Assembly: GCA_002007465.1 (NCBI GenBank)
Contig: LNAC01000065.1
Location: 5,630,990 to 5,694,989, forward strand
DNA length: 64,000 nt
Direction of reading: 5' to 3'
Source: Ailurus styani
Taxonomy: Eukaryota > Chordata > Mammalia > Carnivora > Ailuridae
In this document: positions 48,945-62,469 of the stretch, piece by piece
Numbering within the stretch: position 1 is the first letter of the stretch
Layout: each line of letters begins with the position of its first letter
Position numbers and translations under genes: made by a program
The notes under the pieces: model-generated
What the model was told of the DNA's origin: nothing
What the model saw: the letters and a program-made list of their open reading frames with translations, nothing else
Databases searched by the model: none

Positions 48945-50515
48945 TCCCCTTTTTAAGAATAGCACGAGAGTAAAGACCCATGGTGGAGTGATAGATGAGG
49001 GTCAGCGAGGTCAGCGGGTCAGATGGTCAGGAAAGAGTTTGGCCCCGAAGGCAGCCCTTGACTGACAGCTCTGTCCTGATCTTTCCTTTCCCCAGCTAGC
49101 TTCTGCTCTTCAGAAAAGGTCATTTTCTGAGTCAAACTCCAGGTGCCTCTGCTCTGTGCTTTTTAAGACTCTCACGTCTCTGGGCTCCTTCTTCACTGGT
49201 CACCTTACCTCATCCTCTCTCTCCTACAAGGAATCACCTTCAGAGCTGTCTTCACTCAGGCATTTGCTGGGAGCTGTTGTGTTGACTTATAGGAACACAA
49301 GTCCAAGGGGCAAGTCCAAGGGAGGTGGGGCAGACCCTGGCTGTTTGACCTACTGTCTCTATTTGGCCCCTGATCTGAGTTTTCAACCACGATGCCTGGC
49401 TAAGCACCTCCCCCCTTTCCCAAAGAAGGACCCTAACTCTGATCCCGGCACCGCCTCTTTGTAAAGACCTGGTCTCTGCTTCCTGTTTTGTGCTGTGCCG
49501 TGTGTGCGGCCTGGGCCTGAGGGCCTTTCCCTGATCTTCTGTGAACTTTCAGGGGAGTCAAGTCTCTCACACCAGGCTTCCTCGGGGCTTGGTCCTGGAT
49601 CTCCTTCCACACTGAGGCCAAGGGGATGTCTGTGTCGTCAGGGGGGATGTGGTCCATTGTGTGGGCTGGGAACCAGCCTTAACCTCCAAGCATGTATGAT
49701 CCTGTGGAGCCCAGTTCCAGCTGCCCAGGCACAGGTGAGAAGAGAACCAGGAAACCAGACTGCGCAGATGCCGGCAACGCTAGAACTCTGCCTTGCGCAC
49801 ACGGTCACCATTTGCTGCCGCTCAGCCAAAGCTTAGGATGCGAATGAATTAGATAACAGTATTCTTTCTCCATCTCCGGGGTGTTACATCATCTAGTTTC
49901 CTTGCTTGAATTCTTGGGATATTTGATGACGATTACATTAAATGAGATTGGAAACACAGGAGGAACAGACTTTGGGGGAAAGGTGGTGGTTAGTGTGGCA
50001 CATGCTGAGTTTATTGAGCGTCTGGGCGCCCTGGTTCAGAAGTCCAGTATAGGAGTTGGAGTATTTTTTTCTCTTCTTTTCTATAAGATCGGGCAAAGCT
50101 CTTGCACTTTGATCAAAAATTTATCAGATCTTTCACTGCCCCTAAAATGGAATTAGCTTGTTTATTACTTATTGGGGCCTGGGGCAGGGGTGCAGAGGGG
50201 TACAGTGGGCGTGTTGGATAGTCCTGAGCATGAGGCATAGGTATGGGCTTCAGGTGACTCCTGTATCATGACCTGGGGGTGGCGTAGTTTGCAAACAAGG
50301 TGATAAAGGTAATAAGAAAGTGTACACCGAAATGAACCAGTGAGGGCCAAGGTCTGTAGGCCTCTCAGTGCAGGGATCCCTTTCTGTGTGGGCACAGTGG
50401 GAGTTACTGGTAAATATGCTGGAAACTTTCTGCAGGAGAGATAAGATTCTTTTCCCTCTCTGGCTAGTCAATATGTTATATCACCTTGATTGCATATTTT
50501 ATGAAAAGCCTCTAA
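48945..50515. other. Intergenic stretch, nothing recognised
   Basis: Overlapping frames of 75-113 codons at 49156-49836 on both strands sit in GC-richer sequence. None matches a protein that I know. Confidence 0.45.
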
Positions 50516-50519
50516 CATA

Positions 50520-50700
50520 GTGCCTTGTATAATGTATTCCATTGTATTTGCTCAACAAATATTTATTAAGTGCCTGGTATATTCCAGGCACTCTTCCAGG
50601 TGCTGAGAATACAGGTGTGTATATTTTAATAAAGTCCCAGCCCTTTGTGGAATTTATATTTGAGTGGGAGAGAGAGATGCAGGACAAGTAAATAAATGAA
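50520..50700. repeat. Old interspersed repeat, family not assigned
   Basis: 'atttattaagtgcctggtat', 'tccaggcactcttccaggtg', 'ccctttgtggaatttatatt'. Confidence 0.8.
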
Positions 50701-51089
50701 TATATCCTGTAATTTCAGCTCTATCTGTAATTTCTCCCATTGGACTATGAGTACATAGAGGGAAGAACGGTGTTTATCCAGCTGTTTTTGCAGCCATGTG
50801 TTGGACTGAACGAATGTTCGGTACCATCAGGGGCCCATCTGTAAACACTGCATTTTAATTTAATAGGCGCACCTCAGCAAGGACTGTTGTAACCATGGGC
50901 TGCCTGACCTGGACATTGTTAAAAGTTGGTGTCTCAAAATATGAACGTTGAAATTCCATCAGTTGCTTCACATTAGTGATAGAGTCTGGGTCATTTTCTC
51001 ACAGAAAAGTTAGTGCTGTTGATTAAACCAACGATCAGTTTTAATCATCATTACTAGGCCAATCTGCTACGAAATTTACTTGCCTTATG

Positions 51090-51600
51090 GGGGGGAGAGT
51101 TTGGTATGCAGAATAATGCACCTGCCCCCAAATGCCCAGAACCTGTCCATACCTAATCCCAGGAACTTATGATACCTTAGGTTACATGGCAAAGAGGCAC
51201 TAAGATTGCTGATGGAAATAAGGTTGCTAAACAGTTGACCTTAAAGTCAGGAGATGATTCTGGCTTATCCAGATTGGCCCAAAGTCATCACAAGATCCTT
51301 AAAAGTGCAAGAGCAAGGCAAAGAGGAGGTCAGCATGATGCCACGTGAGGAGAACTTGACCTGCTATTGCTGGGTATGGAGATGGAGCCAGAGGGTCAGG
51401 GGCCAGTAATACAGGTGGCTTCCGAAATCTGCCAATGGCAAGGGGATGGCTTCTCCCCCAGAGCCTCTGGAAGTGAATGAGCTCTGTCAGCTCCTTGATT
51501 TTAGCCCAGTGAGACCTATGTTGGATTTCTACCCTTCAGAACTTAAAGGTAATACCTTTTTGTTGTCCACGCCACCAAGTTTATGATGCTTAACTTGGGC
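51090..51600 (+). mobile_element. Degenerate MLT1-like solo LTR (ERVL-MaLR type)
   Basis: 'cctaatcccaggaacttatg', 'gattttagcccagtgagacc', 'acgccaccaagtttatgatg'. An old LTR remnant with no internal viral coding sequence beside it. Confidence 0.75.
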
Positions 51601-51639
51601 AGTCAGAGAAAATAACAGAAGTAAATACCATGGTCTCAC

Positions 51640-51770
51640 ATTGTGTGGATGAGGCATCTGAGGCTCAGAGATATTGAGGCATTTTATAGGATCACACAGC
51701 CTGGTCCCAGTGATGGAATCCAGATTTGCATCTGGGTCTCCTGCAAGACCATGCTTGCGCTCTGCTGCTA
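51640..51770 (-). repeat. MIR fragment
   Basis: 'gaggcatctgaggctcagag', 'tagaggatcacacag'-type core seen as 'ataggatcacacagcctggt'. Confidence 0.75.
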
Positions 51771-51774
51771 GGAT

Positions 51775-53030
51775 GATCGGTTAGCATTGATAAAGCCAGT
51801 GACACATCTACCAAGGCCTAAAGACACAACCTAGCTCTCAGCTCCCAAGACGTGGATCTGGACCTCAGGTCTGCTCAGAGTCAGTTGTTCATGTTGAAAA
51901 TGCAGTCCTCATATGAGTACGAGTGGCTCCATGCAAAGTTTGGTGCAAACACATATCATTAATAAATGTGAAATTTTAAGGTGGTCTAGGAGCTCCGAGA
52001 GAGCAAGATTATCAAAGGACTTCTAAAACGGGCAGCAGTGCTTGGGAAGATGTGTAAGTTACAGAATGGATCAAATTCTACAGTAACATGACCTTGGAGA
52101 TCAGTCAGAACAGACTCAACTGGCTGAAGACACCAGAGGAGAAAATATCCTGGAGAAATGTCAGTTCACAGAAAAGAAGGGAAAATATTTTAAGTAAGAA
52201 AAACTGCTGCGTTTGCATTTTGGTTTTTTGGTGTGTGTTCACCAAAGTGGTATGAAAGCATGTACTGTGTCACGTGAGGTTGTTTCTGGTGAGTAGGGAG
52301 ATGACTTTAAGGTCCTATGAGCCAGTGTGTCCAGTTCACAGTTCAAGCCAATTAGACCCTCTTCGGCTGCAAGAGGGCAGCCAATCAAAATAGGAATAAA
52401 AGAGCAGTGGTTCAAAGACAAACCCTTTCTCAGCCTTCAGGCTCTGGCTTCAGAAAAGTCCTGGGGCCTTTGAGAGGGGATCCGGGAAGAACTAAGAGAG
52501 TCAAGTAAACACAGCCCAGGGGGATTCTAACCTAGGCAAGGGAGACCTCAGGACCCAGCTGTTCCACCTGGGTCCATTACTTCCTTCCAGGGAAAGGTCA
52601 GGAAGGGGAAGTCACACCCCAAGATACATCTAGGAGCAGGAAAGCTTCAGTTCTCAGTTAGGTCTAGTGGGCCCCTGCTGCACTGATTCTCCCCTTCTGA
52701 ACAGGCCAGGTCTACTGCTTTTTTTTCTTGAAACCAGAAGGAATAAAACCAGCTTAGTGAAATCCCTGTTGGATTTTGGGAGCATTTTATTGTGAATCTG
52801 CTGCGGACTGTGGAAGCTTGTCTCTCTCTGGACCAGGACAGGCAGTGTTTTCCGTAGATCGGAGCCCCAGGGTTGACTGCTGACTCTGGGAGTTTCTCCA
52901 CTTTGGAGAGTCCACGACAGTATAGGAAGCAGAGGCCACTCCCTACTCCTGGAGAGTGCTGAAGGAAGCCATCACATCCAGCTACTGTCCCAGGAAATGA
53001 GAGGTCCCCCTTCCCACAGCCAGCCTGCTG
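51775..53030. other. Intergenic stretch, nothing recognised
   Basis: No gene or assignable repeat was seen. Confidence 0.45.
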
Positions 53031-53049
53031 CCTTGAAGATGTCAGCAGT

Positions 53050-53660
53050 CAAGGCCACCTCCTCTGCCCAGGGAGTCCTTTATTCTTGTCCTCCTGCAGT
53101 CTACCCTCTACCCTGCAGCCATTAGAACTTTCCAAAATGTTGATCTCATCGTGTCCTTCTTCTGCTTAAAATCCACTAGTGCATTCCCTTAGAGTCTCTG
53201 GGATAAGGACAGGATTCCCACTTGTGGCCGCCTCCCAGGCCTCCCAACCCCCATACCTCGGGCCCACCAGCAACCCAGCTCTGCAAATCCCCCCTTGCTC
53301 ACTGTACTCAGGTAACCAGACCCAGCCATCCTGTCTCCCACCATCTGAGAGCTTTCCAAGGCAGTTCTCTGCCTGGGACAGTCTTCCCTCCCTCTCCGTC
53401 CATGTGAAACCTGGCGCAGTCCTCTAGTCTGAAGCTCTGCTCCCTCTAACTAGCTCAAGTTCCTCGGATAAATGTTCTCATAGACTCCTCTGTCTCTTGT
53501 GTTGCACACAGTGTAAGTGGGGTGTGATTATTTTAATGCCTGCCTATCCTAATAGAGTGCAAGCTTCTCAAACGTGAGGCATGTTTCTGTTTTTTCTTAC
53601 TCTCACACCCCCAGTGCTCTGCATAGCAGTGGGTGCAGAGAGGTTCCTAAAGCGAGAGAA
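53050..53660 (+). repeat. L2 3' end, long copy
   Basis: 'aatgttgatctcatcgtgtc', 'tgcttaaaatccactagtgc', 'gagtgcaagcttctcaaacg', 'cccagtgctctgcatagcag'. It lies just beyond the SYNPR poly(A) signal. Confidence 0.85.
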
Positions 53661-53805
53661 GCAATGAACAAACAACCCGGGGCTTGGAAACAAGGGCAGG
53701 GGGAGATATGGGAAACACTGCATATGTGTACCTTGTATGAAGGTTTTGTTAAATTCATTGGTAAAGCTAACGGGGTTCTATTGTAATTCTGCACTATCCA
53801 GCCAG

Positions 53806-55256
53806 CGCTGTAAGCAATAACTTTATTAAGGTCAAACAGATATCACAATACAGATTTGTCCAACAGGATCCAGAAACTGGTTACAGATATCATCTAAGAA
53901 ACACGGCTGTTTTGTGCTGAAACGCTTCCAATATCACAGATCACAGAGTTTATACATCGATAACAACTTTTATCTGGAAATACAGATGCACAGTTTGCCT
54001 GCTGGGCCTTGATGTTTCAATTGAGTTAAACGAAGAGGCGAAGATTGGCATTTTCTTGATAATGAATAAATTCTGAGAAATATTTCATGAGAACCCTCTT
54101 TGGGATCAGAGTTGCTCACGGAAGTCATTTCTAATTTATGGGTAACACTCAAATCAGAATTAGTAATTAGTAAGTTAAGCCGTGACTGGAGAATTTTTAA
54201 TAATTGGATCAAGGAATGTATTAACTTTACAAATAAAAAGGATTTAAAAGTTTAGCTGGTAGTGTAGGTTCTACAGAACATCCTTTATAAATTAATATGT
54301 TGACACAATAGCTTCTCAACTGTGGTGTCTGATATCTGCATCTGTATTATTCTAAGAAAACAACACTCCATAAACACAAATGGTTATTGGGCCCATTATT
54401 CATGGTCCTTAGGATAAGAGCCACAAAACACCATAGAAAGTTACAAGAATGTAAATATTTAGCTAAACGACTGAATAAATATAGGGCAGTTACCATATAT
54501 AACACTGAATATCGACTAATAGGGAAAAAAAATCCCAAACCTCAGTTACAATGCATTCAGAATTGGGTAAAGCCAAAGAGACAAATTAGCAAGTATACAA
54601 AGTAAGGAATATATTTCTTTAAACGTCCATTTAACAAATTCATGGTGCAAACTGGAAATTTTTCATAAATACAATTCAAATGTTCATTTTGTGAGAAAAT
54701 GCTTATTCATGCACTAAATCATATGAGCACTGATTGATTCATCAAGTAAAAAAAAAAAAAACCCAACAGAGTAATTGTCTGAAATAAATACTTAAGAGAC
54801 TCACAGTCCTACAGGGTCTGCAACCAAACACAGTAACACATGCACGTGTGATACATCAAATTGTCTTATAGAAATCATTAAAACATCTTTTGCATCAAAA
54901 CGTATCAGGAAACTCAGTGCTATATAATTTACTTTATGCATAATACATACTAGAGACTTTTAAGCTACAAAATGATTTTGCTATCTCAACACACCTACAA
55001 AACGACCATAAAAGTATCTGTGTATCTAACAAGGTACTCTCCAATTAGGCATCTATGATGAATAATGTATCTCCTCATGTCATCTCCCTCTAAGTACCAT
55101 TTATCATGACCCAGGCCTTTCTGCATTAATGAGGACTCCAGATCTCTGATTTACGTTCAACACCCTCTGCATTAATAATTGATTGAAACTCTTATAAAAT
55201 TCTTCTGCTACTGGAATGGAAGGTGGTGAGGCTCGCTCCAGAAGAATGCAAATACA
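53806..55256 (-). other. SYNPR: Probable SYNPR 3'UTR with polyadenylation signal
   Basis: An AT-rich stretch free of recognisable repeats follows the SYNPR stop codon. A canonical AATAAA lies on the minus strand at 53827-53822, in the context CCTTAATAAAG, and cleavage would be expected near 53800-53810. An L2 element begins just beyond it. Assignment as UTR rests on position, lack of repeats and the signal. Confidence 0.65.
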
Positions 55257-55514
<258 letters not shown>

Positions 55515-55659
55515 CTAAAGGAGAATCAGAGCAAGTGAGTTGAGAGATGGAAACGCAAGAAAAATCTCAATTTCAGAACACTCCTTCCCGACACATCAGG
55601 CTACTTTTCATTCAAGATTGAGATCTCTTCCAATTCTTCATTTGGATCTGCTATTTCAT

Positions 55660-55895
55660 TTAGAAATCTGACTTTTATTGAATGCTTACGGCATGTTTGG
55701 CACTGTGTAAAGGGCTTAGTGTGTATCGATTCATTCATTCTGAGAAGAAGGTGTTATTATTCTATCTAGATTAAAGATGTGACAACTGAGGTTCAGGACA
55801 AGAATCTTGTTCAAGGTCACATGACTTGGTAAGTAGTAGACAAGAGTCAAGCTCTGTTCTGTCCGAGTCCATCGTCTGAGCCCTTACTTAAGCAT
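55660..55895 (-). repeat. MIR
   Basis: 'ctacggcatgtttggcactg'-type region at 55685, 'gtgacaactgaggttcagga' and 'tcaaggtcacatgacttggt'. Confidence 0.8.
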
Positions 55896-56789
55896 TACTC
55901 TCCCCAAGTGAGGTATTCCTTATTGTGTAAGAGGTCTTGTGGGGGGAGGGTACAGAGTTGAGAACTTTCATTTTAACGATAGTGCATTGATTGATAAGGT
56001 TACCTTCCCATTATGGCTAGAGATCGTACTCTTCCAGCTCTTGTAACACTATAGAAAATGAGTCAGCTTAAAGATAGACATATGGAGGAGGCATTCCTAC
56101 AGGTGGTATGTGGGTAAGCACACAAATGTTAGTGCACTCGGAGGCTGTGACTTTGAATAGTTGACCTTTCTGGGCCTCTCACATTCAGAAATGAATGTTG
56201 AAACCAGACGACGAGTGAAATTCAGGTTTCAGAGAAGCAGGATATTTCCCAAGAACTGGATGTGAAGCTTTCCTATAGAAATTCCTCTTACTCTCCAAAA
56301 GAGTGTTGTTGTTGAATCCGAGGATAAGGTGTTGTCTCCCCAGGCCCTGAGTGTTTGATGGAAACAGAACTGTCAGCTCATGCAAGAGTCCCCAAATGGA
56401 ACCAAAAGGTGTTCCCACATCTTTTCCCTGGGGTATTGGTTTACCTGGGATCTAACTACAGGCGGTCAATTTTAACAGCCCCCTACTGGAGACAGACAAC
56501 AGGATGATATAAAGCCATGATGACATTAAGGTTTATTTCGTAGCCACTCCAGTGTGACAATCACCAATCAAAATGGACTTGGGCCACTGCCATAGCTCTG
56601 GAATTTGGGTGCTGGAAGTCCCCTGCTGGCCCAGAATTTATCCCTTGGTTGCTGGATGGTAGGATGGTGTCTAGTGGGTGGAAGCAGGGGGCTGGTGTAG
56701 GCAAGATGAGGTGCTTAGGGACCTTGGGATGGGGGATTTCCACCAAAGTATTTGAATATTTTAGCAGCAGGTGGATCGGGGCACACGAC

Positions 56790-57020
56790 CTGAATGTCAA
56801 CGTGGGAGTCATCCCATGGGTTTTGAAGTCAGGGTTGCCTAAACTCTGCACTTTCTTGCTCTGTGACCTTGCACAAGGCAGTTAGCCTCTGGAACTCAGC
56901 TTCCCCACCCTGAACTTAGATGGAATGAAGACAATAATTCCTTCCTTGGGTGACAGCTCTAAGGATTGAAGAGAACATGTGTAAAGCAGCCAGACAGTGC
57001 TGGACACACTAGAAAATGCT
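56790..57020 (+). repeat. MIR
   Basis: 'ttgctctgtgaccttgcaca', 'gaactcagcttccccaccct' and 'acagtgctggacacactaga'. Confidence 0.88.
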
Positions 57021-57239
57021 TGCTGACTGGTAAGCTATGTTCTGAATACTTTCCCCAGTATTTCCATGAATTGTATTCAGTTGGCTCTTTGGCGGCTGGT
57101 GGCAGCATAAGCTGACATGGGACTTTGACAGTAGGGGATGTGGGCAGCCCAAGCAGTACTTAGGCCCTCATGTGATCTAAAAGGCTGGTTTATTTCTTCT
57201 TCCTTCTCTCCCATTCCACCTTCTTTTCTTCCTCTAATG

Positions 57240-57370
57240 TTAACTGACATTTGTTTACCATTACTCTATGCCATGCTCCCGGCTCCTTGCTGAGGGAGAA
57301 ACAAAGCATAAATAAGGTACTCACAGCCTAACAGTTAGGTGATCAAAATGAATCAGGTAATCACTGATAA
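57240..57370. repeat. Old interspersed repeat, family not assigned
   Basis: 'ccattactctatgccatgct' and 'gctccttgctgagggagaaa' fit the type at 50520 weakly. Confidence 0.45.
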
Positions 57371-58129
57371 AACTGTTATATGCATGCAGGATCTTTCATC
57401 TGTGTGTATAGTAACTAGGATATTTTCCATCAAAGGGAGATCTCGATAAAGCTGTATCTTTGTAAATATGTGTCAATATGAGTAGAAAAAATTATCAAGG
57501 AATCTTTTCAGATATGAAGAGATGGGTCTGCCCAGAGCTGTCATTACATGTTCATTATTCCTTGATTTCTCCCTTTTGCTTGCTGCTACTTGGTTTCTAG
57601 GAAACATATGCTCAAGAAGAACCCAGAAATCAGGGAAATGCAACTTAAAAGCAAGAACACACACAAGGTGTCCCCATGGGCATGCATCTGGAGCAGCAAC
57701 GTCTTATTCCATTGTCATCACACTGGTATCGCAGACTCCTGGCTGGCAAGTTGTAGGGGCTCATGGGCCCTTTAATCTTTTCTTGCCATTTTGTTGCAAC
57801 TGAAGTTGGAGCAAGGATTTTGATTCAAGCTCATATGTGGGGACAATGGAAGGAGAGACCACAAGAAACCGTGCATAGCGTGAGAAAGAATGAGAAGATG
57901 AGATCTAGATTAGCCAAGAATTTGTATCAAGTTTGCCTATAATGAAGCTGGAGAAGCAGAAGTAGAAATTATGGATAGAACAGTTATGCTCAGGGAACCT
58001 TTGAAAGAAAAGTTGAGAGAGTGAGAAAACAAACAAACAAAGAAACAAACCATTCTTTTCCCCTACTCCGTTCTTTGGGCTCTAACACGATGTGACATTT
58101 AGGAAAATGAAGGTATTAGAGAGGCAGCT

Positions 58130-58350
58130 TTTTGTTGACACTTACTGGACATCTGACCTATGGTGGGCACGGTGCTAAGTATTTATCATCTATTATCTCA
58201 TTGAATCAACAGTCTTGTGAGGTTTGGTCAATAATAGCCCCATATTATAGATAATGAAACTAAGGTGTAGGGACCTTAATTTGTCCAAGGGCAGTCAATT
58301 ATTGAGTGGTGGAGATTCAAACCCTAGAAGACTAACTTCATCGCTATGCA
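58130..58350 (-). repeat. MIR
   Basis: 'gggcacggtgctaagtattt', 'gataatgaaactaaggtgta', 'ggagattcaaaccctagaag'. Confidence 0.85.
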
Positions 58351-58817
58351 TTTAACCGTTTCGAGTGGCAACAGCAATCAGGGACTTGGCTTTAGTCTGG
58401 CATTGCTGTCACGACTTGGGAAGTCTTATGCAAATTCCCTCACCGCAGCTACCTGCATTTGAAATATCTGGATAGCTCCCTGCCTATTTGTGTTAGAGGG
58501 AAATCATAGGTGCCAAAATGCTTTGGAGAAAGTAAATTTGTTACTCAAGTAGAGATATCATTGCCATTGCTGGACCAGTTTCTTGTAGAGGTCACCCTTT
58601 GTGGTGTGTTTGGCTCCTCCTCCAAAGCCTACAATTACCTAGGAGGCAAGCTGGTTGGGTTCTGGGAGTCATATTTTCTCTGCACAATCCCCCCAATCCC
58701 CAAGCAAGGTGGACACCTGGCCCAAGATGAGCTCATGAGATTCTCTCTGCCAGAAATGTGAGATTAGACCTGAGTGATTTTAGTTCAATCCAAGATGTTC
58801 CTTCGAAAAGGAACATA

Positions 58818-59021
58818 GGATCGCCTGGGTGGCTCAGTCATTTGAGTGTCCGACTCCTCGTTTTGGCTCCTGTCATGATCCCAGGGTTGTGAGACTGAGC
58901 CCCACATAGGGTTAGGTGCTCAGCCAGCAGTCTTCTTGAAATTCTCTCTCCCTCTGCCCCTCCCCTGCTTGCTCTCTGTCTCTCTCTGTCTCTCTCAAAT
59001 AAATAAGTCTTTTAAAAAAAA
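58818..59021 (+). mobile_element. SINEC in SYNPR intron
   Basis: Sense SINE ('ggatcgcctgggtggctcag', '(tctc)n', 'caaataaataagtctttt'). Confidence 0.94.
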
Positions 59022-59839
59022 GATAAGAAGAAATATAAACTCAGAACCCATGGGTGGCTATCTTCTTTTGTGTGAACAAGAAAAAGAAAAAAATGCATCT
59101 GAAAAGACACAGTGATATAACAGACATCCAGAAAGAACGAGATGAAGGATGAAGGGTGTGAACTGTCTAGTTTCCTGCCAGTCTTCCAGTCCTGGCCCCG
59201 GGGTTCTGCCCTTAGAAGACACCTTTTGAGTGTCTTTCTAATTACTTTTACTTTTTGTGAAAGGCAACCTCAATAGGATTTGAAGCCAAATGAGTTTGTA
59301 ATGAAAAAAATAAAATCGCTGCATTTGGCAGATAAATATTCTCTTCCTCTGCTTTTGGTAATAGAAATTTTGTTTCCCTCGCAAAGCCCAGTTGTAGTCA
59401 AGTGGTGTGAGCTGGGTGCTGGAACTTGAAATCGGGAGCAGTGAATGCAAGGTCAGATGCCACAGTCGCTGGTGTCTGACACCTGGAACCCTGGTCCTAC
59501 TCTAGATGTTGCTTTTCGTAGAGCCTGTTTTGTCAGTGTCATCAGTCTTCTGAGCTACTTCATGTCCTTCCAAAGATTTTTTTTTTCCTGATGAGGTTCG
59601 TCGGAGTCAGATTCTGTTACTTGCAACCCAAAATTCCAGCACATACGGGCATTGGCACAGAAGTGGGGTGCAGAGAACAGACGTTAGGGACAAGCAGACT
59701 CTTTTTCTTTAGCTAGCGTGAATTGCATTTCCTGTCACTAGGACCCTTAACAGATGTAGATCCATAATGACAATAGCAGCAGACCTGTCCCTCTCACAGA
59801 ACATGCTATTTGGTTTCCATCATTTCTCTTTTTGATTTT

Positions 59840-60053
59840 TTAAAAAATTTATTTTTAAAAGATTTTATTTATTTATTTGAGAGAGAGAGAGAGAGTGAGA
59901 GCGAGAGAGAGCGTGCACAAGTGGGAAGGGAGGCAGAGGGAGAAGTGGGCTCTCTGCTCAGCAGGGAGCCCGATGTGGGACTGATCCCAGGACCTCGGGA
60001 TCATGACCTGAGCCGAAGGCAGATGCTAAACTAACTGAGCCACCCAGGTGCCC
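59840..60053 (-). mobile_element. SINEC in SYNPR intron
   Basis: Antisense SINE with (GA)n and the head 'ctgagccacccaggtgccc'. The flanks ttctctttttgatttt (59824-59839) and ttctcttttttatttt (60054-60069) are a 16-bp duplication with one mismatch. Confidence 0.96.
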
Positions 60054-60174
60054 TTCTCTTTTTTATTTTAATTATGTATTTTATTTTAAAATGTTATGCA
60101 TGTATGTATGTATATACGCGTAGAATTTAGTGGATATTATCTTTTCTTTTTTTTATTTGAGTATAATTGACACA

Positions 60175-60245
60175 GAATGTGGATGGACCTCGAGGTTATG
60201 ATGCTGAGTGAAATCAGTCAAGCAGAGAAAGGCAAATACCTCTTT
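60175..60245 (+). mobile_element. Short L1 3' fragment
   Basis: 'tatgatgctgagtgaaatca' and 'gtcaagcagagaaaggcaaa' match the end of carnivore L1 elements. Confidence 0.6.
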
Positions 60246-61455
60246 TTGATTTTAGGAGACATCTCACATTGTTTCCCATTCAAAATTCCCATTGCTTAGT
60301 CTAAAACATGTTAGAGACGTCAGAGGTAAAATTAAATAGACCTTGCAGGATGTCATAATGTATTAGAAGATTGATTAGAAATTGAACAAACACACTGGGT
60401 GATTTTCTCTTTGTTCTTTTAGATTTTGAGATCCAGATTACAATAACCTTCATTCAACACTGCCTAGGAAGAAACCGCAGAAGCGGGAGACGATATTTCC
60501 ACGCATTCAGCTGCAGATGTGACTGGCAATGAGCAGAAACGACAGTGAGACCCTCAGACACACTTTTGTCCCTTGCTCCCTTGTTTCCTCTCTCTGGGAC
60601 CAAGGCAGGATCCACCATCAAATCATCAGGAAATGATTAGCACCCCTTTCCCCCATCTTAAATGCCTTCTCAGATTAAATTTCAGAAAGCTATAAAACAT
60701 AAGCTAACCTTGAAGCCAATATCATTATTTGTAGGGATTGCTAAAGAATGTTTTTCCTTCTGCAAACACTGTCGGGTCCTCTATTCTTCTGTAACAACTG
60801 CTCTTTGCTGCCATTATAGCTCCTGTCTTTCTTAGATGCAGTTTCTTTCTTTAAAAGAACGCAAGCATCCAATTTAGCTGCCCCACTATTTGTCAGATTT
60901 TCTGTCTTCCTGTGAGAGCTAGACATTTGAAAATATTCGACTTTGTTCAACTAATATAGTTCAGCTTTTCCAAAGTTACCTGGCAATTAAAGCGGGAACA
61001 TGGAGGAGATAAAAAAAAATTACCGTAACTATTATAAGTATTTTTTATGCTATGCAGCTCTTCCCGTGTCCTACCAGGTCTGCGTGGTTTTTTCTCCAGA
61101 CAATCAACCAGATGTATTCTAGCTATGTGTGGCTTGAACAATATTTTCTTCGCAGGAAACCTCTCTGCCATCAAATATTCCTTTTAACTTCTGGCAGGCT
61201 TCAGCTTTAAAGTTCAGATTTTATATCTGCTTCTGGCTTAGAATTTTGACTTGACTGTCATCCAAGCAGCAGCTGCCAAGACCTGCTGGGTTCTTATTAA
61301 GACTCCATAATTGGCGGCATTAAAGCCTATGGGTTCTGACAATAGAAAATTCCAAGACCAGAGGATCATCTTGCACAGGGAGGGAACTATCGCCTTTTAC
61401 ATTGGCCTAGTTTTGGAGGCAGAAATCTCCAAGACTTTTGAGGTGTTTTTTTCTA

Positions 61456-61701
<246 letters not shown>

Positions 61702-61884
61702 CTACAGAAACAGAGAGAGAGAACAGTAAAAGAAGTGTGAATTTTAGAAATGAAATGGTTACTTTACACAACTATGTGGCTTGCCTTTTGGAAAATTCCT
61801 ACATCCCAGAGCACTGGAACCAGGGAGAAGTTGAGAAATAAATACAAGAAAGTTCTGTGACACTATGTTTATATTTGTATAAAA

Positions 61885-62125
61885 TAAATCATGGTAATGT
61901 TTATTGAATGCTTGCTATGTTCCAGGAATGATGCTAGGTGCTCATAGCCCTCCTCTAATAGTTCCTACAACACCCCTGTGAGGAAGGTCTATCATTGTCC
62001 CGGTCGCAGTTGAAAAAACTGGGACAGGAGATGATCCAACGGCTTGTCTAGATGCCCACAGATAATCAGTGATGGTGTCAGCACTCAAACCTGGCCAGAC
62101 AACCCCTATGATCTTAGCCACTATG
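61885..62125 (-). repeat. MIR
   Basis: 'tgctatgttccaggaatgat', 'cacccctgtgaggaaggtct', 'ggtgtcagcactcaaacctg'. Confidence 0.8.
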
Positions 62126-62259
62126 TGATGATGACTACAAACAGATTGTTAAAGACTCCTAGATATTCATTCATTTGCTCATTTATTTTTTTTCGTTTAA
62201 CAAAACTATGTGTTACCTGGTGTATGCTTGGGACTGTGTTAAGTGGGAAGTACCATCAG

Positions 62260-62465
62260 CCGTAATGTTTTGAGTGCTTTTTTTATGGGCAAGAGGTTTT
62301 ATATAAAATTATCCTTACAAGTATCATGTTAGACAGTATTTTTAATACCCATTTTAAAGATGAGGAAATCAAGGCCCAGAGATATAAGGTAGCATATAGA
62401 ATGGGGCACAGGCAGAATTCAAATCTACATCTGTCTGACTTAGAAAATCATCTGCTATGATTACA
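62260..62465 (-). repeat. MIR
   Basis: 'tttaaagatgaggaaatcaa', 'cagaattcaaatctacatct'. Confidence 0.8.
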
Positions 62466-62469
62466 GGGG

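Noticed and set aside
49156..49836. Overlapping frames of 63-113 codons on both strands
   Set aside because: Expected from local GC content; no recognisable product.
51090..51600. Provirus
   Set aside because: Only a degenerate MLT1-like LTR is present, without internal retroviral genes or a second LTR.
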